Below, piece after piece: positions 54,784-62,956 of a DNA stretch of 64,000 bases. A program made the position numbers and the translations under genes. The notes under the pieces were generated by a model. It ran no database searches. It saw only the letters and a program-made list of their open reading frames with translations, and was not told the DNA's origin. The stretch is taken from NCBI RefSeq assembly GCF_000151665.1, contig NW_013171816.1, positions 1,802,586-1,866,585 of the forward strand, given 5' to 3'. The DNA is from Blastocystis hominis (taxonomy: Eukaryota; Sar; Bigyra; Opalinata; Blastocystidae). How positions within the stretch are numbered: position 1 is the first letter of the stretch; each line of letters begins with the position of its first letter.

Positions 54784-55329
54784 ATGAGCAACAAGATTCA
54801 GGTTTTCGATCTTTCCAACACTTCTAACATTTCTCTCACCTCGACTGGATTCAAGAAAGAAGGCGAATCGGCTAAGTATGTTTGCAAGATCACCGATGCT
54901 ACCATTGTTTTCGTGGGTGACAACTCGAAGTTCGAAACAGACAAGAAGAAACTGTTCAACACTTTCTCCATCACACTGCCCAAGGAGCAATCGGAAGAGT
55001 TCAAAAGAATTCTTGATGAGACGAAGAGAGATAGTCGATCGTACAGTGAATACGATGGCGAGATCCAGTTCAAAGTGAAATTGAGTCCGAACACGAAGAT
55101 CGTGAATAACGACAAGAAGCCTATCAAGATTGACCTGCGAAATGTGCCCTGTACGGATCTTCGCGAATACAAGGACGCAACGATCGATATCGTGGTAACC
55201 GGGGAGAGCAAGGAGTTCATGAAGGAAGATAAGGACGGCAATATCACCGAGTTCTCGTACACAACTCTCACAGCAACGCAAATCAAAATCAAGGATAAGA
55301 ATAGTGTCTTCGATTGCGATTTCCTGTAA
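54784..55329 (+). CDS. Hypothetical element protein, lysine/aspartate-rich
   Basis: 181 residues with alternating beta-type segments (IQVFDLSNTSNISLTSTGF; IQFKVKLSPNTKIV). Strongly charged and soluble. A nucleic-acid-binding role such as a single-strand-binding protein would fit but no motif proves it. Its TAA is followed at once by the ATG of the next frame. Confidence 0.6.
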   Translation: MSNKIQVFDLSNTSNISLTSTGFKKEGESAKYVCKITDATIVFVGDNSKFETDKKKLFNTFSITLPKEQSEEFKRILDETKRDSRSYSEYDGEIQFKVKLSPNTKIVNNDKKPIKIDLRNVPCTDLREYKDATIDIVVTGESKEFMKEDKDGNITEFSYTTLTATQIKIKDKNSVFDCDFL

Positions 55330-55530
55330 ATGGCTACCGTGGTTGCTGTGACTACCTTTTTCACTTTGGCTATCGTGGCTACTGTGGCTGTCGTGATTGC
55401 CGTGGTTGCCATAGAGGGAGGAAGCTACGCTTCCTCCCGAGGCAACTTTGTTGCCTCCATGAATAAATGGAAGAATCCCCATACATTCCAAACATTGATA
55501 CAACATTGCTCGCCATTAAGAACCGAATAA
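55330..55530 (+). CDS. Small membrane protein with hairpin-encoded tail
   Basis: The ATG directly follows the previous TAA. Residues 2-29 form one hydrophobic helix (VVAVTTFFTLAIVATVAVVI). The rest is coded by double hairpin DH10 and by DNA overlapping the ATPase start. Possibly a real single-span virion membrane protein shortened or altered by the insertion. Confidence 0.4.
   Translation: MATVVAVTTFFTLAIVATVAVVIAVVAIEGGSYASSRGNFVASMNKWKNPHTFQTLIQHCSPLRTE
55416..55457. repeat. Double hairpin DH10 before the ATPase start
   Basis: GGGAGGAAGC-TAC-GCTTCCTCCC (10-bp stem) and GAGGCAAC-TTT-GTTGCCTC. CCAT occurs near both ends. It lies ten bases before the ATPase ATG. Confidence 0.88.
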
Positions 55531-56816
55531 GACGATTTAACCATCGATGTCCGTATAACAACAAACTATTGACGAGAAGAACAGAAAATACGCTCAATCA
55601 AGCCGAAGTAATGCAGGATACCATCAAACAACGGATGGAGAATGAAACCGATGAAGAAAAGAGCAAGCAATATGCCAAAATACTGAAAGAATTAGCCGAC
55701 TACATCCAACCAGAGCAGACCATTGACGAGCAATTGCAAGACCTTCGACAAAACAAGGAGAGCATGGGCATTATGAAGTTCGATTGGGAACTTGATTGCC
55801 AGGACACATTCCTCAATCAATTCACACTCATCATTGCTCCTTCCAAGTCGGGTAAGTCGTTCCTCATCAACCAGTTGTGCTACGAGATACCTCACTCATT
55901 CGACAAGATCTGCTTCTTCATGGGAAAGGTGAGCTATGAAAACAAGTGTCCACAAGTGCTCAAACATGTCGCCAACAAAGCAGGCATCAAGACACAATGG
56001 ATCAACACCGATAGTGAGGTGCGTCCTGACTTTACGGATAGCGAGGACGTCGCGTACAAACAATTGAATGACGATGGATCAAGTGTGGCGATCTACAATG
56101 ACACCACATACCCCTCGATCTACATCTTCGACGACTTGTACACGAAGCCGAACGATCACTGGGTGGTGAACTTCATGGACACCATGGCTTGCATGAGTCG
56201 ACATCGAAAGACCAGTTGCTTCATTGCATTCCAAGGATTCTCTCGATTGAGCAACAAGATCCTGGACAACGCCACTCGAATCTTCTTGTACTACGATATC
56301 CTTGGACGAGAGGATCTGTGGCGCAAAATGAAGATACCACCACCGAGTAATTTGAGTGAGGTACTTCGTGATATCCAGATGGGCATGCACACACGATGGT
56401 ACTACCTGGACGACGATTCGTTGGTCGAGTACGTCCCATACGAACTGAGTAGCAAACAACAAGCAATCAACAAGATGCGATCGAAGTTACCGAAGGCATT
56501 GAGTGATGAACGAAAACGCAAAGAAGTGGAAGAGAAACAACGACAAGTGCAGCAACTCGAAGAGGAACTTGGCAAGGGTATAGCGAGAAGTGAGGACAAG
56601 AGAAACAAGAGAGACAAGAGTCGCACGTACAATCTCTTGGACATCAAAGAAGCCGTTGAAATCAAACCACAGGACTACAGCAAAGCCATCAACACCAAGG
56701 AATTCCAGTTCGTACAGAAACCGAGAGACGGCATGGCAAACGTGGATCAACCTAAAGATAGCAATGTACGACAAAGTAAAAAGAAAGGACTACGATCGAG
56801 GTATGGACTGGCATAG
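55467..56816 (+). CDS. Genome-packaging ATPase (FtsK-HerA, A32-like)
   Basis: 449 residues. Walker A is IIAPSKSGKSFLINQL. Walker B is YPSIYIFDDLY, followed by CFIAFQGFSRLSNKILDNAT with the sensor-type segment. This matches the packaging ATPase of Polintons, virophages and nucleocytoplasmic viruses. The N-terminus is helical and charged, and the C-terminus is basic and coiled (KRKEVEEKQRQVQQLEEELG). The ATG at 55467 is preceded by GAATAA, the element start context. It would pump the element DNA into preformed capsids. Confidence 0.9.
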   Translation: MEESPYIPNIDTTLLAIKNRIRRFNHRCPYNNKLLTRRTENTLNQAEVMQDTIKQRMENETDEEKSKQYAKILKELADYIQPEQTIDEQLQDLRQNKESMGIMKFDWELDCQDTFLNQFTLIIAPSKSGKSFLINQLCYEIPHSFDKICFFMGKVSYENKCPQVLKHVANKAGIKTQWINTDSEVRPDFTDSEDVAYKQLNDDGSSVAIYNDTTYPSIYIFDDLYTKPNDHWVVNFMDTMACMSRHRKTSCFIAFQGFSRLSNKILDNATRIFLYYDILGREDLWRKMKIPPPSNLSEVLRDIQMGMHTRWYYLDDDSLVEYVPYELSSKQQAINKMRSKLPKALSDERKRKEVEEKQRQVQQLEEELGKGIARSEDKRNKRDKSRTYNLLDIKEAVEIKPQDYSKAINTKEFQFVQKPRDGMANVDQPKDSNVRQSKKKGLRSRYGLA

Positions 56817-56852
56817 CCAAAGTGAAAAAGGATCGAACATGTTTACTTTGGG

Positions 56853-57722
56853 CTAACCATCCAAGTCACTTCGCCAACCAAGGCCAACACGAGCCTGCTT
56901 TGCTTCTTTCTCTATTTCTGGAATAATGTCAAATCTCTCTTTTTCCCATACATCCATTGGAATCGTATAATGAGTCTTACGTACCTTTTTCCCACCATAC
57001 TTCTTACACAAGTCTAAAAGGATTTTATCGATCTCGTCTTTGAACGTGAAACCATTCGGTATGTCTTTCACTCTATACACACATACACGTCCCTCTCTAT
57101 CCATTTTGGAACATGTACTCTTCCATTTATCTGATTTAACATGTTGTGAATAGATGTGCACATTATCATCATTTTCAACGATGTACGTTATGAAAAAGTA
57201 CCATTGTTGTCCTGCTTTATTTGGCACACGGCGATCCTTCAATTCCTTGTTCTCATAGGTCAGCTCTTCATTCGCACGTCTCAGCTCTTCGTTTGCCTTT
57301 CGAAGGTAGTCATTGTCCTCCTGTCGAAGACGTGTTAGGAATCTAAGCACATCGCAGGCAAATGCAGGATCGGCCCACATGAGGCATGCGTGAAGTAGCT
57401 CTTCGCAGATGATGTAACCCTTGTTTGTACCGACAGTCGATGATATTGTGATGTATTGAATCACGTCGCAAATATCAAACTTGTCGTTTTGACCCTCTTG
57501 ACCACCTTCAGACCGTACGGGAGAATTCTCACGTACGCTTTTTGCCATGTGTTCGATCAGTTCTTGGGTTTGTTGGTTTCGTAAGTAATCGGTAAAACGC
57601 TTGTTTGTACCATGCTTATCGTTGTACTGCCGCAGCAGATCAGAGACAAGGTACATTCGAATACCATTATCAAGACACATGCGGATCTTGTAGTCGTAGA
57701 AGTCAATCTCTTCGAATTTCAT
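56853..57722 (-). CDS. KilA-N domain protein
   Basis: 289 residues. N-terminal KilA-N: MYLVSDLLRQYNDKHGTNKR, FTDYLRNQQTQELIEHM, then the typical YIICEELLHACLMWADPAFA. A coiled coil (LRKANEELRRANEELTYENK) leads to a C-terminal domain (GQQWYFFITYIVENDDNVHI) like those fused to KilA-N in large DNA viruses. KilA-N binds DNA; a regulatory role in the element is likely. It converges with the ATPase gene, 36 bp apart. Confidence 0.82.
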   Translation of the reverse strand: MKFEEIDFYDYKIRMCLDNGIRMYLVSDLLRQYNDKHGTNKRFTDYLRNQQTQELIEHMAKSVRENSPVRSEGGQEGQNDKFDICDVIQYITISSTVGTNKGYIICEELLHACLMWADPAFACDVLRFLTRLRQEDNDYLRKANEELRRANEELTYENKELKDRRVPNKAGQQWYFFITYIVENDDNVHIYSQHVKSDKWKSTCSKMDREGRVCVYRVKDIPNGFTFKDEIDKILLDLCKKYGGKKVRKTHYTIPMDVWEKERFDIIPEIEKEAKQARVGLGWRSDLDG

Positions 57723-57772
57723 TTCTATTTGTATTTATGTATTGAACTCTTTTAAGTACAATAGTTACAGTA

Positions 57773-57809
57773 GGGGACACTACGTGCCCCGGGGAAGCTT
57801 CGCTTCCCC
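57773..57809. repeat. Double hairpin DH11 between KilA-N and protease genes
   Basis: GGGG(A)CAC-TAC-GTGCCCC with one bulged A, then GGGGAAGC-TTC-GCTTCCCC ending exactly at the protease stop. TTACA occurs on both sides, three bases out on the left. Confidence 0.88.
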
Positions 57810-58226
57810 TTACACCCTCTGGATAGCTGGGTCAACAGCGTCGTGTGTGTACAAGTGAAGGAGTGCCAAGTAGCCACAGTTGTTGGCAAAGATCGACTGG
57901 TATTTCACTTTGTTCACACGGAACACACGGTTCGTACCTGTCAACGGGAAGTCATTCATCTCACCAAAGCTGTCCTGGTAGTTCAGCGTGCCATCGTCTT
58001 CACGGAAGCAAGACACGAAATGACCAAGCTTACCACCGTCTTCAAAGGGTATCCAGATGATGCAATTCGCTGGTTCTTTGTACTTCTTTGCCAAGGACTT
58101 GTACTTGTCCAATTCCATCACATCGAAGTCGGGTATCTCGAGTTGCTTGGCCAGTTTTCGAACTTCATCGAAAGTCATTGGTTCAGCATCCATATTCATG
58201 TAGCCGTGCATATACAATTTCTTCAA
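57810..58226 (-). CDS. Adenain-like cysteine protease
   Basis: 138 residues. The catalytic residues appear in the adenovirus-protease order: His in LGHFVSCF, Asp in NYQDSFGE, Cys in NNCGYLALLH. Polinton and virophage proteases of this Ulp1/adenain type cleave capsid precursors. Its start overlaps the stop of the minor-capsid gene as ATGA, which points to coordinated expression. The sites GGA in that neighbour are plausible substrates. Confidence 0.88.
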   Translation of the reverse strand: MKKLYMHGYMNMDAEPMTFDEVRKLAKQLEIPDFDVMELDKYKSLAKKYKEPANCIIWIPFEDGGKLGHFVSCFREDDGTLNYQDSFGEMNDFPLTGTNRVFRVNKVKYQSIFANNCGYLALLHLYTHDAVDPAIQRV

Positions 58227-59242
58227 TACACTCTCCTTCGGATCACTGACTTCTCTATCTTGTTCTCGTTCTGTGGAAGGGCTGTGAGGATGCGATTCTT
58301 TTTTTTCGTCGGGACTTCAATTGCTTGTGTCTCGTTGTCCAGGTCAGAAATATCGTAACCAGTGCCGGCTTTGCTTTCCTTGCCCTGAATCTGGTTTGCC
58401 ACATCGCTAACTGAATGGGACGACTTCGTCGTCCCGGCGGAACGAAGTTCCGCCACTGTACCCTTTGCCATGTCACCCACCACGTTCGCGATCTGTTTCA
58501 CAGTATCCGATCCTGTCTTCTGGGATACATAGTTCACACCCTTGTTGATCGCGTTGTTCGCGGCATTCGTGCCAGCATTGACCAGAATATCGGTGATGGG
58601 TTTCAACTTCTCGGCATTGTTGTCGTACCAACCTTTGATCTTGTTCCAAGCATTCTTGAAGAACGTGCCAACACGACTTGAACCGGCGTACAAGGCTCCA
58701 CCTCGGACTTCAATGTTTTTACTTTGTCGTTCGATGGCTTTCATGGTCTTCAACACGTCGTCATAATCGCCAGGGTTGATTCCATTGAGGAACACAGCAG
58801 AAGCTCCTCCGAATTTCAGCGCGCCACCCTCCTTACCCTTCACTAGCTCTTTGAGGCTTGAGATGATCTGTGGAGCCATCTGAATGAGTGCTGGGATGAT
58901 CGTGGCAGCAAGAGTACCAAGTGCTCCGCCTTTCTTGAGTCCGGTTAGCTCGTTCATCAATTGTGCTTCATTGAAGGCTAGTGCTCCGCCTGGTTTACAT
59001 GCGCCACCTTCCTTGAAGCCAATGGCTCCACCGGTGTCCTTGAAGCCAATGGCACCAGCACTTTTCGCTGGAGCTCGCTTCGGTGATCGTTTCTTTCTCT
59101 TTGGTGTGTTGTTTACTGGTGTTTCGAGTTCCTTGTGTAGATTCAATGTCTTGCGTCGATCCACAATCGTTCCACTATCCTGTTCTCGGAAATCGGGTTC
59201 GCCATAGAAAGCAGATATATCAACAGTGAATGGAATTGCCAT
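58223..59242 (-). CDS. GGA-repeat minor capsid or core protein candidate
   Basis: 339 residues. Basic N-terminal part (PKRKKRSPKRAPAKSA), then repeated GGA steps (GAIGFKDTGGAIGFKEGG; KPGGALAF; KKGGALGT; KEGGALKFGGAS; VRGGALYAG). GG-A/G steps are typical cleavage places for adenain-like proteases of capsid maturation. The middle carries a hydrophobic helix (LGTLAATIIPALIQMAPQII) and an amphipathic region (FFKNAWNKIKGWYDNNAEKL), reminiscent of adenovirus pVI-type membrane-lytic cement proteins. Double hairpin DH12 adds AELRSAGTTKSSHS in frame. Start context is CAATAAATG. Confidence 0.6.
   Translation of the reverse strand: MAIPFTVDISAFYGEPDFREQDSGTIVDRRKTLNLHKELETPVNNTPKRKKRSPKRAPAKSAGAIGFKDTGGAIGFKEGGACKPGGALAFNEAQLMNELTGLKKGGALGTLAATIIPALIQMAPQIISSLKELVKGKEGGALKFGGASAVFLNGINPGDYDDVLKTMKAIERQSKNIEVRGGALYAGSSRVGTFFKNAWNKIKGWYDNNAEKLKPITDILVNAGTNAANNAINKGVNYVSQKTGSDTVKQIANVVGDMAKGTVAELRSAGTTKSSHSVSDVANQIQGKESKAGTGYDISDLDNETQAIEVPTKKKNRILTALPQNENKIEKSVIRRRVY
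58417..58454. repeat. Double hairpin DH12, in frame in the minor capsid gene
   Basis: GGGACGAC-TTC-GTCGTCCC and GGCGGAAC-GAA-GTTCCGCC. ACTG flanks it (three bases away on the left); insert plus repeat is 45 nt. Confidence 0.92.
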
Positions 59243-59250
59243 TTATTGTA

Positions 59251-59339
59251 GGGAGGAAACGAAGTTTCCTCCCGGGGCGATGTACATCGCCCCTATGTAT
59301 GGGGAAATCGTAGATTTCCCCGGGGGCACTTCGTGCCCC
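59251..59339. repeat. Two adjacent double hairpins DH13 and DH14
   Basis: DH13 (59251-59293): GGGAGGAAAC-GAA-GTTTCCTCCC and GGGGCGAT..ATCGCCCC. DH14 (59301-59339): GGGGAAATC-GTA-GATTTCCCC and GGGGCAC-TTC-GTGCCCC. They are separated by TATGTAT and related GTA-containing bases flank both. The array fills the gap between the 834-residue gene stop and the minor capsid start. Confidence 0.9.
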
Positions 59340-59377
59340 ATTCGTACAAAGTGAAAAGAAGATCAAAGATATATTCA

Positions 59378-61882
59378 TTAGCCATTGAAACCCTGTGTAA
59401 TGAACATATCCTTGATCGTGTTGTACGTATTTTGCAGATATTGCTCGAATTGTTGATCTACATTGACAGCAAACCGTTTGATCTTGTTTTTCATGTAGTC
59501 CAAATAATCAGGAGTTAGATCCTTACTATTAGCTACTCGTATGAAGAAACTCATCAGTTCGGGGTCTTCATTTCGATCACGATAAGCCCTGAAGAGACGT
59601 GAGAATCCAAGGTCATTTGCAAATTGAGCGAAAACAGGATTGTTGAAATTGCGAGCAAGCAAACTTGAGAAAGCAATGAAATCTTCGCGAGTATCATCGC
59701 TTTCCCAACTTTCCTTGGTGGAATTAGAATCTGTACTTTCATACGCGTCAATCAAGGCTGCAGCTCGATTCACTTGATCGATTGCTTGAGGTGTGAAACT
59801 AGCATTTACACTTTCAGATTGACGACCGTCCAGTACAATCACAGGTTGAATTTGTGGCTGATTCCGGAAATATTCATATGATTGCCAAATGGCATCCATT
59901 AAGTTCTGGATTCCTCTCATATTCTGCTGATACAATTGTTGATATAATTGTTCCCGGGACAGCTGAGTATCAGCAAAATGATTACTCATTGTAGTAAGCA
60001 GCTGACCAGTTTGAGCATGTCCATCAACAACTGCATTACCAACATTTGTCAACAGGTTGTTAGTTTGAGTCTGTCCGTTTTCAAGTTGATTACCCAATGC
60101 AGTAAGCTTTTGATCAGTTTGAGCATGTCCATCAACAACTGCATTACCAACATTTGTTAATAGGTTGTTAGTTTGAGTCTGTCCGTTTTCAAGTTGATTA
60201 CCCAATGCAGTAAGCTTCTGATCAGTTTGAACAACTGTATTACCAACATTTGTTAATAGGTTGTTAGTTTGAGTCTGTCCGTTTTCAAGAGCTAACAAAT
60301 GTTTATTCGCAGTATCTATATCTTCACCCAGAGCATTCGTGTCATCCAATAATTGCTGCCTAGTTGTCTTTCCCTCTTCTTTAACAACTTTACCAAGAGT
60401 TACCAGTTTCATATTCATAAGCGCTATTCTATTAGAAATATTTCTAAACATAGGTGCGAAACGATTGAATGATTCAACCAACCGTTTGTTAATTGCTTCA
60501 TACGATTTTGCCAACTCAGCAGATACAAATTGCTGAATGAAGCTATTTCGCTCAAGCCATTGTTTCAAGAAATCATTGTACTGCTCCTTCATAAACTTCA
60601 TCAAATCATCGATTCGCATTTCACTTTGTGTTGGAATCAATGCTTGGATATCAGCAATTGCAGGAGGATCGGGTTTGTTTTCAATTCCTTGTAGACGAGT
60701 TTCGACTTGTTGCAAATATCGATTACTCTCCTGAATCACAGCTTTCTGTTGATTTACCAAGTCATCAATTTCCTTCGACAACTTTTCATCTCCTGTAGCA
60801 ATGCTTTCTACCACTTTAGCATAATTCTCACTTAACAACTTGATTCCTTCGTTCGTATTTGTCAATTTTGTTTGTACACCTTCCAACAATTCTAACATCT
60901 TAGGATAACCCTTGTCCTTATCTTCCAGGAAATTGATTCGTTGTGCTACATAAGCTATTGCATTATAAATATTGACAAGGTTCACCTCGATATCAAAGCT
61001 GTTCATCACAGTAATCACTTCATTCAACTTGGCGATAATGGGCTTCACATTCATCCGTTGTACGATCTGATTCGTCACATTCACAGGTTGTACTTCGGGT
61101 TTGACCATCCATCGACCACGTTCAACACGACCTTCAGCTACCAAGTCTTTGTATTTCGGGCCACCTCGTTTCGCAGAGTGTGTCACACCTTTAACATATA
61201 CTGTACTATTGTCGTCATTCCACAGCAGGACTGCTCGATCTGGATCACCTTGTTCTGTCACATCGTCTCGCAAGCCAGCAAAATCATTGATAATCGTTGC
61301 ACTCTGTTGAGTAAATGTGTTGATACTTTCTCCCATCTGTTGAGCTGCATTCGATATGCTGTCCGCAGCATTCTTCATTTCGTTGATGCTGGCTCCAAGA
61401 TCACCAGGCAAATTCACGATTTGTGCATCGCCAGCCGGTGCTGTCGGGAAGATGATACGATAGGGTGATACAGGTTCATATCCAAATGGATTATCAAAGA
61501 TAGCTCGTTTCTCCATATCAGACAACTCGTGATTCACAGACTGGACAATGATCTTGTTGAACTTATTGCCAATTTTAGCATTGTAGACCACGTTGTCCTC
61601 GAATGAGTACAACAGTACGTTCTCATCGTCAATTCGCTGCATTTGATATCCACGCATGTCAGAGACGGATACACGACGACGTTCAGCGGGTGAGAGATTC
61701 ATGTACGAATCAAACAAGGTTCGCTTCTGTCGCCATTGTTCGCTCCTCATTCGTTGTTGATTGAATTCACTTTCAACGACTTTATCGAAATATCGATTCA
61801 ACATCTTGTCCATCATGTTTCTCGACTTCACTTTGTGTGGTTTGAATCGAATGATCGGAATTGTAGCAACGTATTCATCCAT
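59378..61882 (-). CDS. Long coiled-coil virion protein candidate
   Basis: 834 residues. N-terminal globular region (KVKSRNMMDKMLNRYFDKVV; IVNLPGDLGASINEMKNAAD), then long helical segments with heptad character, then three tandem repeats of about 36 residues (LTALGNQLENGQTQTNNLLT; NVGNAVVDGHAQTDQ). The C-terminus is helical again and ends FITQGFNG. Its length and coils suggest a tail, tape-like or internal scaffold protein; no enzyme motif. Its start overlaps the preceding gene by 8 nt (ATGGATGA). Confidence 0.6.
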   Translation of the reverse strand: MDEYVATIPIIRFKPHKVKSRNMMDKMLNRYFDKVVESEFNQQRMRSEQWRQKRTLFDSYMNLSPAERRRVSVSDMRGYQMQRIDDENVLLYSFEDNVVYNAKIGNKFNKIIVQSVNHELSDMEKRAIFDNPFGYEPVSPYRIIFPTAPAGDAQIVNLPGDLGASINEMKNAADSISNAAQQMGESINTFTQQSATIINDFAGLRDDVTEQGDPDRAVLLWNDDNSTVYVKGVTHSAKRGGPKYKDLVAEGRVERGRWMVKPEVQPVNVTNQIVQRMNVKPIIAKLNEVITVMNSFDIEVNLVNIYNAIAYVAQRINFLEDKDKGYPKMLELLEGVQTKLTNTNEGIKLLSENYAKVVESIATGDEKLSKEIDDLVNQQKAVIQESNRYLQQVETRLQGIENKPDPPAIADIQALIPTQSEMRIDDLMKFMKEQYNDFLKQWLERNSFIQQFVSAELAKSYEAINKRLVESFNRFAPMFRNISNRIALMNMKLVTLGKVVKEEGKTTRQQLLDDTNALGEDIDTANKHLLALENGQTQTNNLLTNVGNTVVQTDQKLTALGNQLENGQTQTNNLLTNVGNAVVDGHAQTDQKLTALGNQLENGQTQTNNLLTNVGNAVVDGHAQTGQLLTTMSNHFADTQLSREQLYQQLYQQNMRGIQNLMDAIWQSYEYFRNQPQIQPVIVLDGRQSESVNASFTPQAIDQVNRAAALIDAYESTDSNSTKESWESDDTREDFIAFSSLLARNFNNPVFAQFANDLGFSRLFRAYRDRNEDPELMSFFIRVANSKDLTPDYLDYMKNKIKRFAVNVDQQFEQYLQNTYNTIKDMFITQGFNG
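60010..60300. repeat. 108-bp tandem repeat inside the coiled-coil gene
   Basis: Nearly identical units begin at about 60015 and 60123, with a shorter third from about 60224. All keep the reading frame. Recent copy-number change is likely because the copies differ at only a few bases. Confidence 0.9.
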
Positions 61883-62627
61883 TCTTTACTGAAGAGGTAT
61901 AGCACGAAATCGTGAATGAGATGTACACATTCGAATTCAAGGAGATCGGACGGTCATTCGCGTCTGTCAGTACCCAGTCAATGTAGTCCAGGTTCGATTG
62001 TTCAATCACATCGATCGATAGGTTGTCCCAGGTGATCATGTTGTTCAGTCCCATCGATACATGAATCAGGTTATCGATCAACGGACTCTTCAGACCGAAT
62101 GTTTGAGCATTGATACTACTGTACACTCGGATCACACTCATGCCATTCGTGATGTCGTATGGGGACGACGCAGTCGTCCCGGGGGAAGCTTTGCTTCCCC
62201 CATCGTAGGGTTCACTCGCTACCATACCTGCCTCAACGATACCTTCCAACTTGAGGATACTCGTGTAATCAGGTGCGCCACTAAGGTCAACAGCGGTCGC
62301 CACATCACTGTTCAAGTATGCTCGGTTAACATCGTCTACCTGGATGGAATCGGCTATCGCACGGCACAACTCGGTAATCGAGTAGTAGCCAGGACCGACG
62401 TTGTACACCATTTCAAACCCTGACAGCATTTGAACCTTCACCACATTCATTGCACGAATGTTCCAGAGAGAAGTGGTATCGATCTTGCATGTAATCGAAG
62501 TGATCTTGTACACAAGGTCACGAGGCATGATCACTGTGTTGAACGTTTCATGGTATCGTTCGTTGTTCTTCGGAATTACTGTATTGTGGTTAATCACACT
62601 TACCGGTAGTGCACGATTATGACTCAT
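61875..62627 (-). CDS. Virion-type protein with C-terminal LTD beta motif (copy 1)
   Basis: 250 residues. The end, YIDWVLTDANDRPISLNSNV followed by YISFTISCY, has the pattern of a beta sandwich edge that recurs in the next two genes. The middle includes ITNGMSVIRVYSSINAQTFG, matched by ITNGLSNIQLYCNIVKSKT in the third gene, so these are paralogues. Double hairpin DH15 is inserted with PYD on both sides. Similar LTD-x-G-x-P-type endings are common in capsid-associated proteins of Polintons, so penton or minor capsid roles are plausible. Confidence 0.6.
   Translation of the reverse strand: MSHNRALPVSVINHNTVIPKNNERYHETFNTVIMPRDLVYKITSITCKIDTTSLWNIRAMNVVKVQMLSGFEMVYNVGPGYYSITELCRAIADSIQVDDVNRAYLNSDVATAVDLSGAPDYTSILKLEGIVEAGMVASEPYDGGSKASPGTTASSPYDITNGMSVIRVYSSINAQTFGLKSPLIDNLIHVSMGLNNMITWDNLSIDVIEQSNLDYIDWVLTDANDRPISLNSNVYISFTISCYTSSVKNG
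62162..62201. repeat. Double hairpin DH15, in frame in a virion-type gene
   Basis: GGGACGAC-GCA-GTCGTCCC and GGGGGAAGC-TTT-GCTTCCCCC. TCGTA flanks it within one to two bases on both sides, and the protein shows PYD before and after the insert. Insert plus repeat is 48 nt. Confidence 0.92.
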
Positions 62628-62956
62628 TTATTGTGTAGAACATGGAAGTGAATGCACACTGTAATCGGCATTGGTAAGGCAATCGTTGCACCGGTCTTAT
62701 CGGTCAACGAGAATGACCATTTGCGACTTTTGGGTACCACGACGTTCATGTGTGCATTCTCCGTAAACTCCTCGTTCAATACAACCAACGGAGACTGTCG
62801 TCGTTCTTGCATGTTGTTCACTCGATCAAGGACAAGGCAGGTGCCAGGCGATTCTCCTTTCATAGTCACTCTGTCGATCACCATGTCGCTTTTGATGAGA
62901 TTGTTACTTGTGAATTCATGTTCGTATGTTCGAGCAATGTTGAACACTAGATTCAT
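62624..62956 (-). CDS. Virion-type protein with C-terminal LTD beta motif (copy 2, short)
   Basis: 110 residues. Ends WSFSLTDKTGATIALPMPIT followed by VCIHFHVL, the same motif as its neighbours. It overlaps both neighbours by ATGA (62624-62627 and 62953-62956). It may be a minimal single-domain relative. Confidence 0.6.
   Translation of the reverse strand: MNLVFNIARTYEHEFTSNNLIKSDMVIDRVTMKGESPGTCLVLDRVNNMQERRQSPLVVLNEEFTENAHMNVVVPKSRKWSFSLTDKTGATIALPMPITVCIHFHVLHNK

Noticed and set aside
60010-60300. CRISPR-like spacing of repeats
   Set aside because: The repeats are contiguous, 108 bp long and in frame inside a gene; there are no spacers, and the host is a eukaryote.
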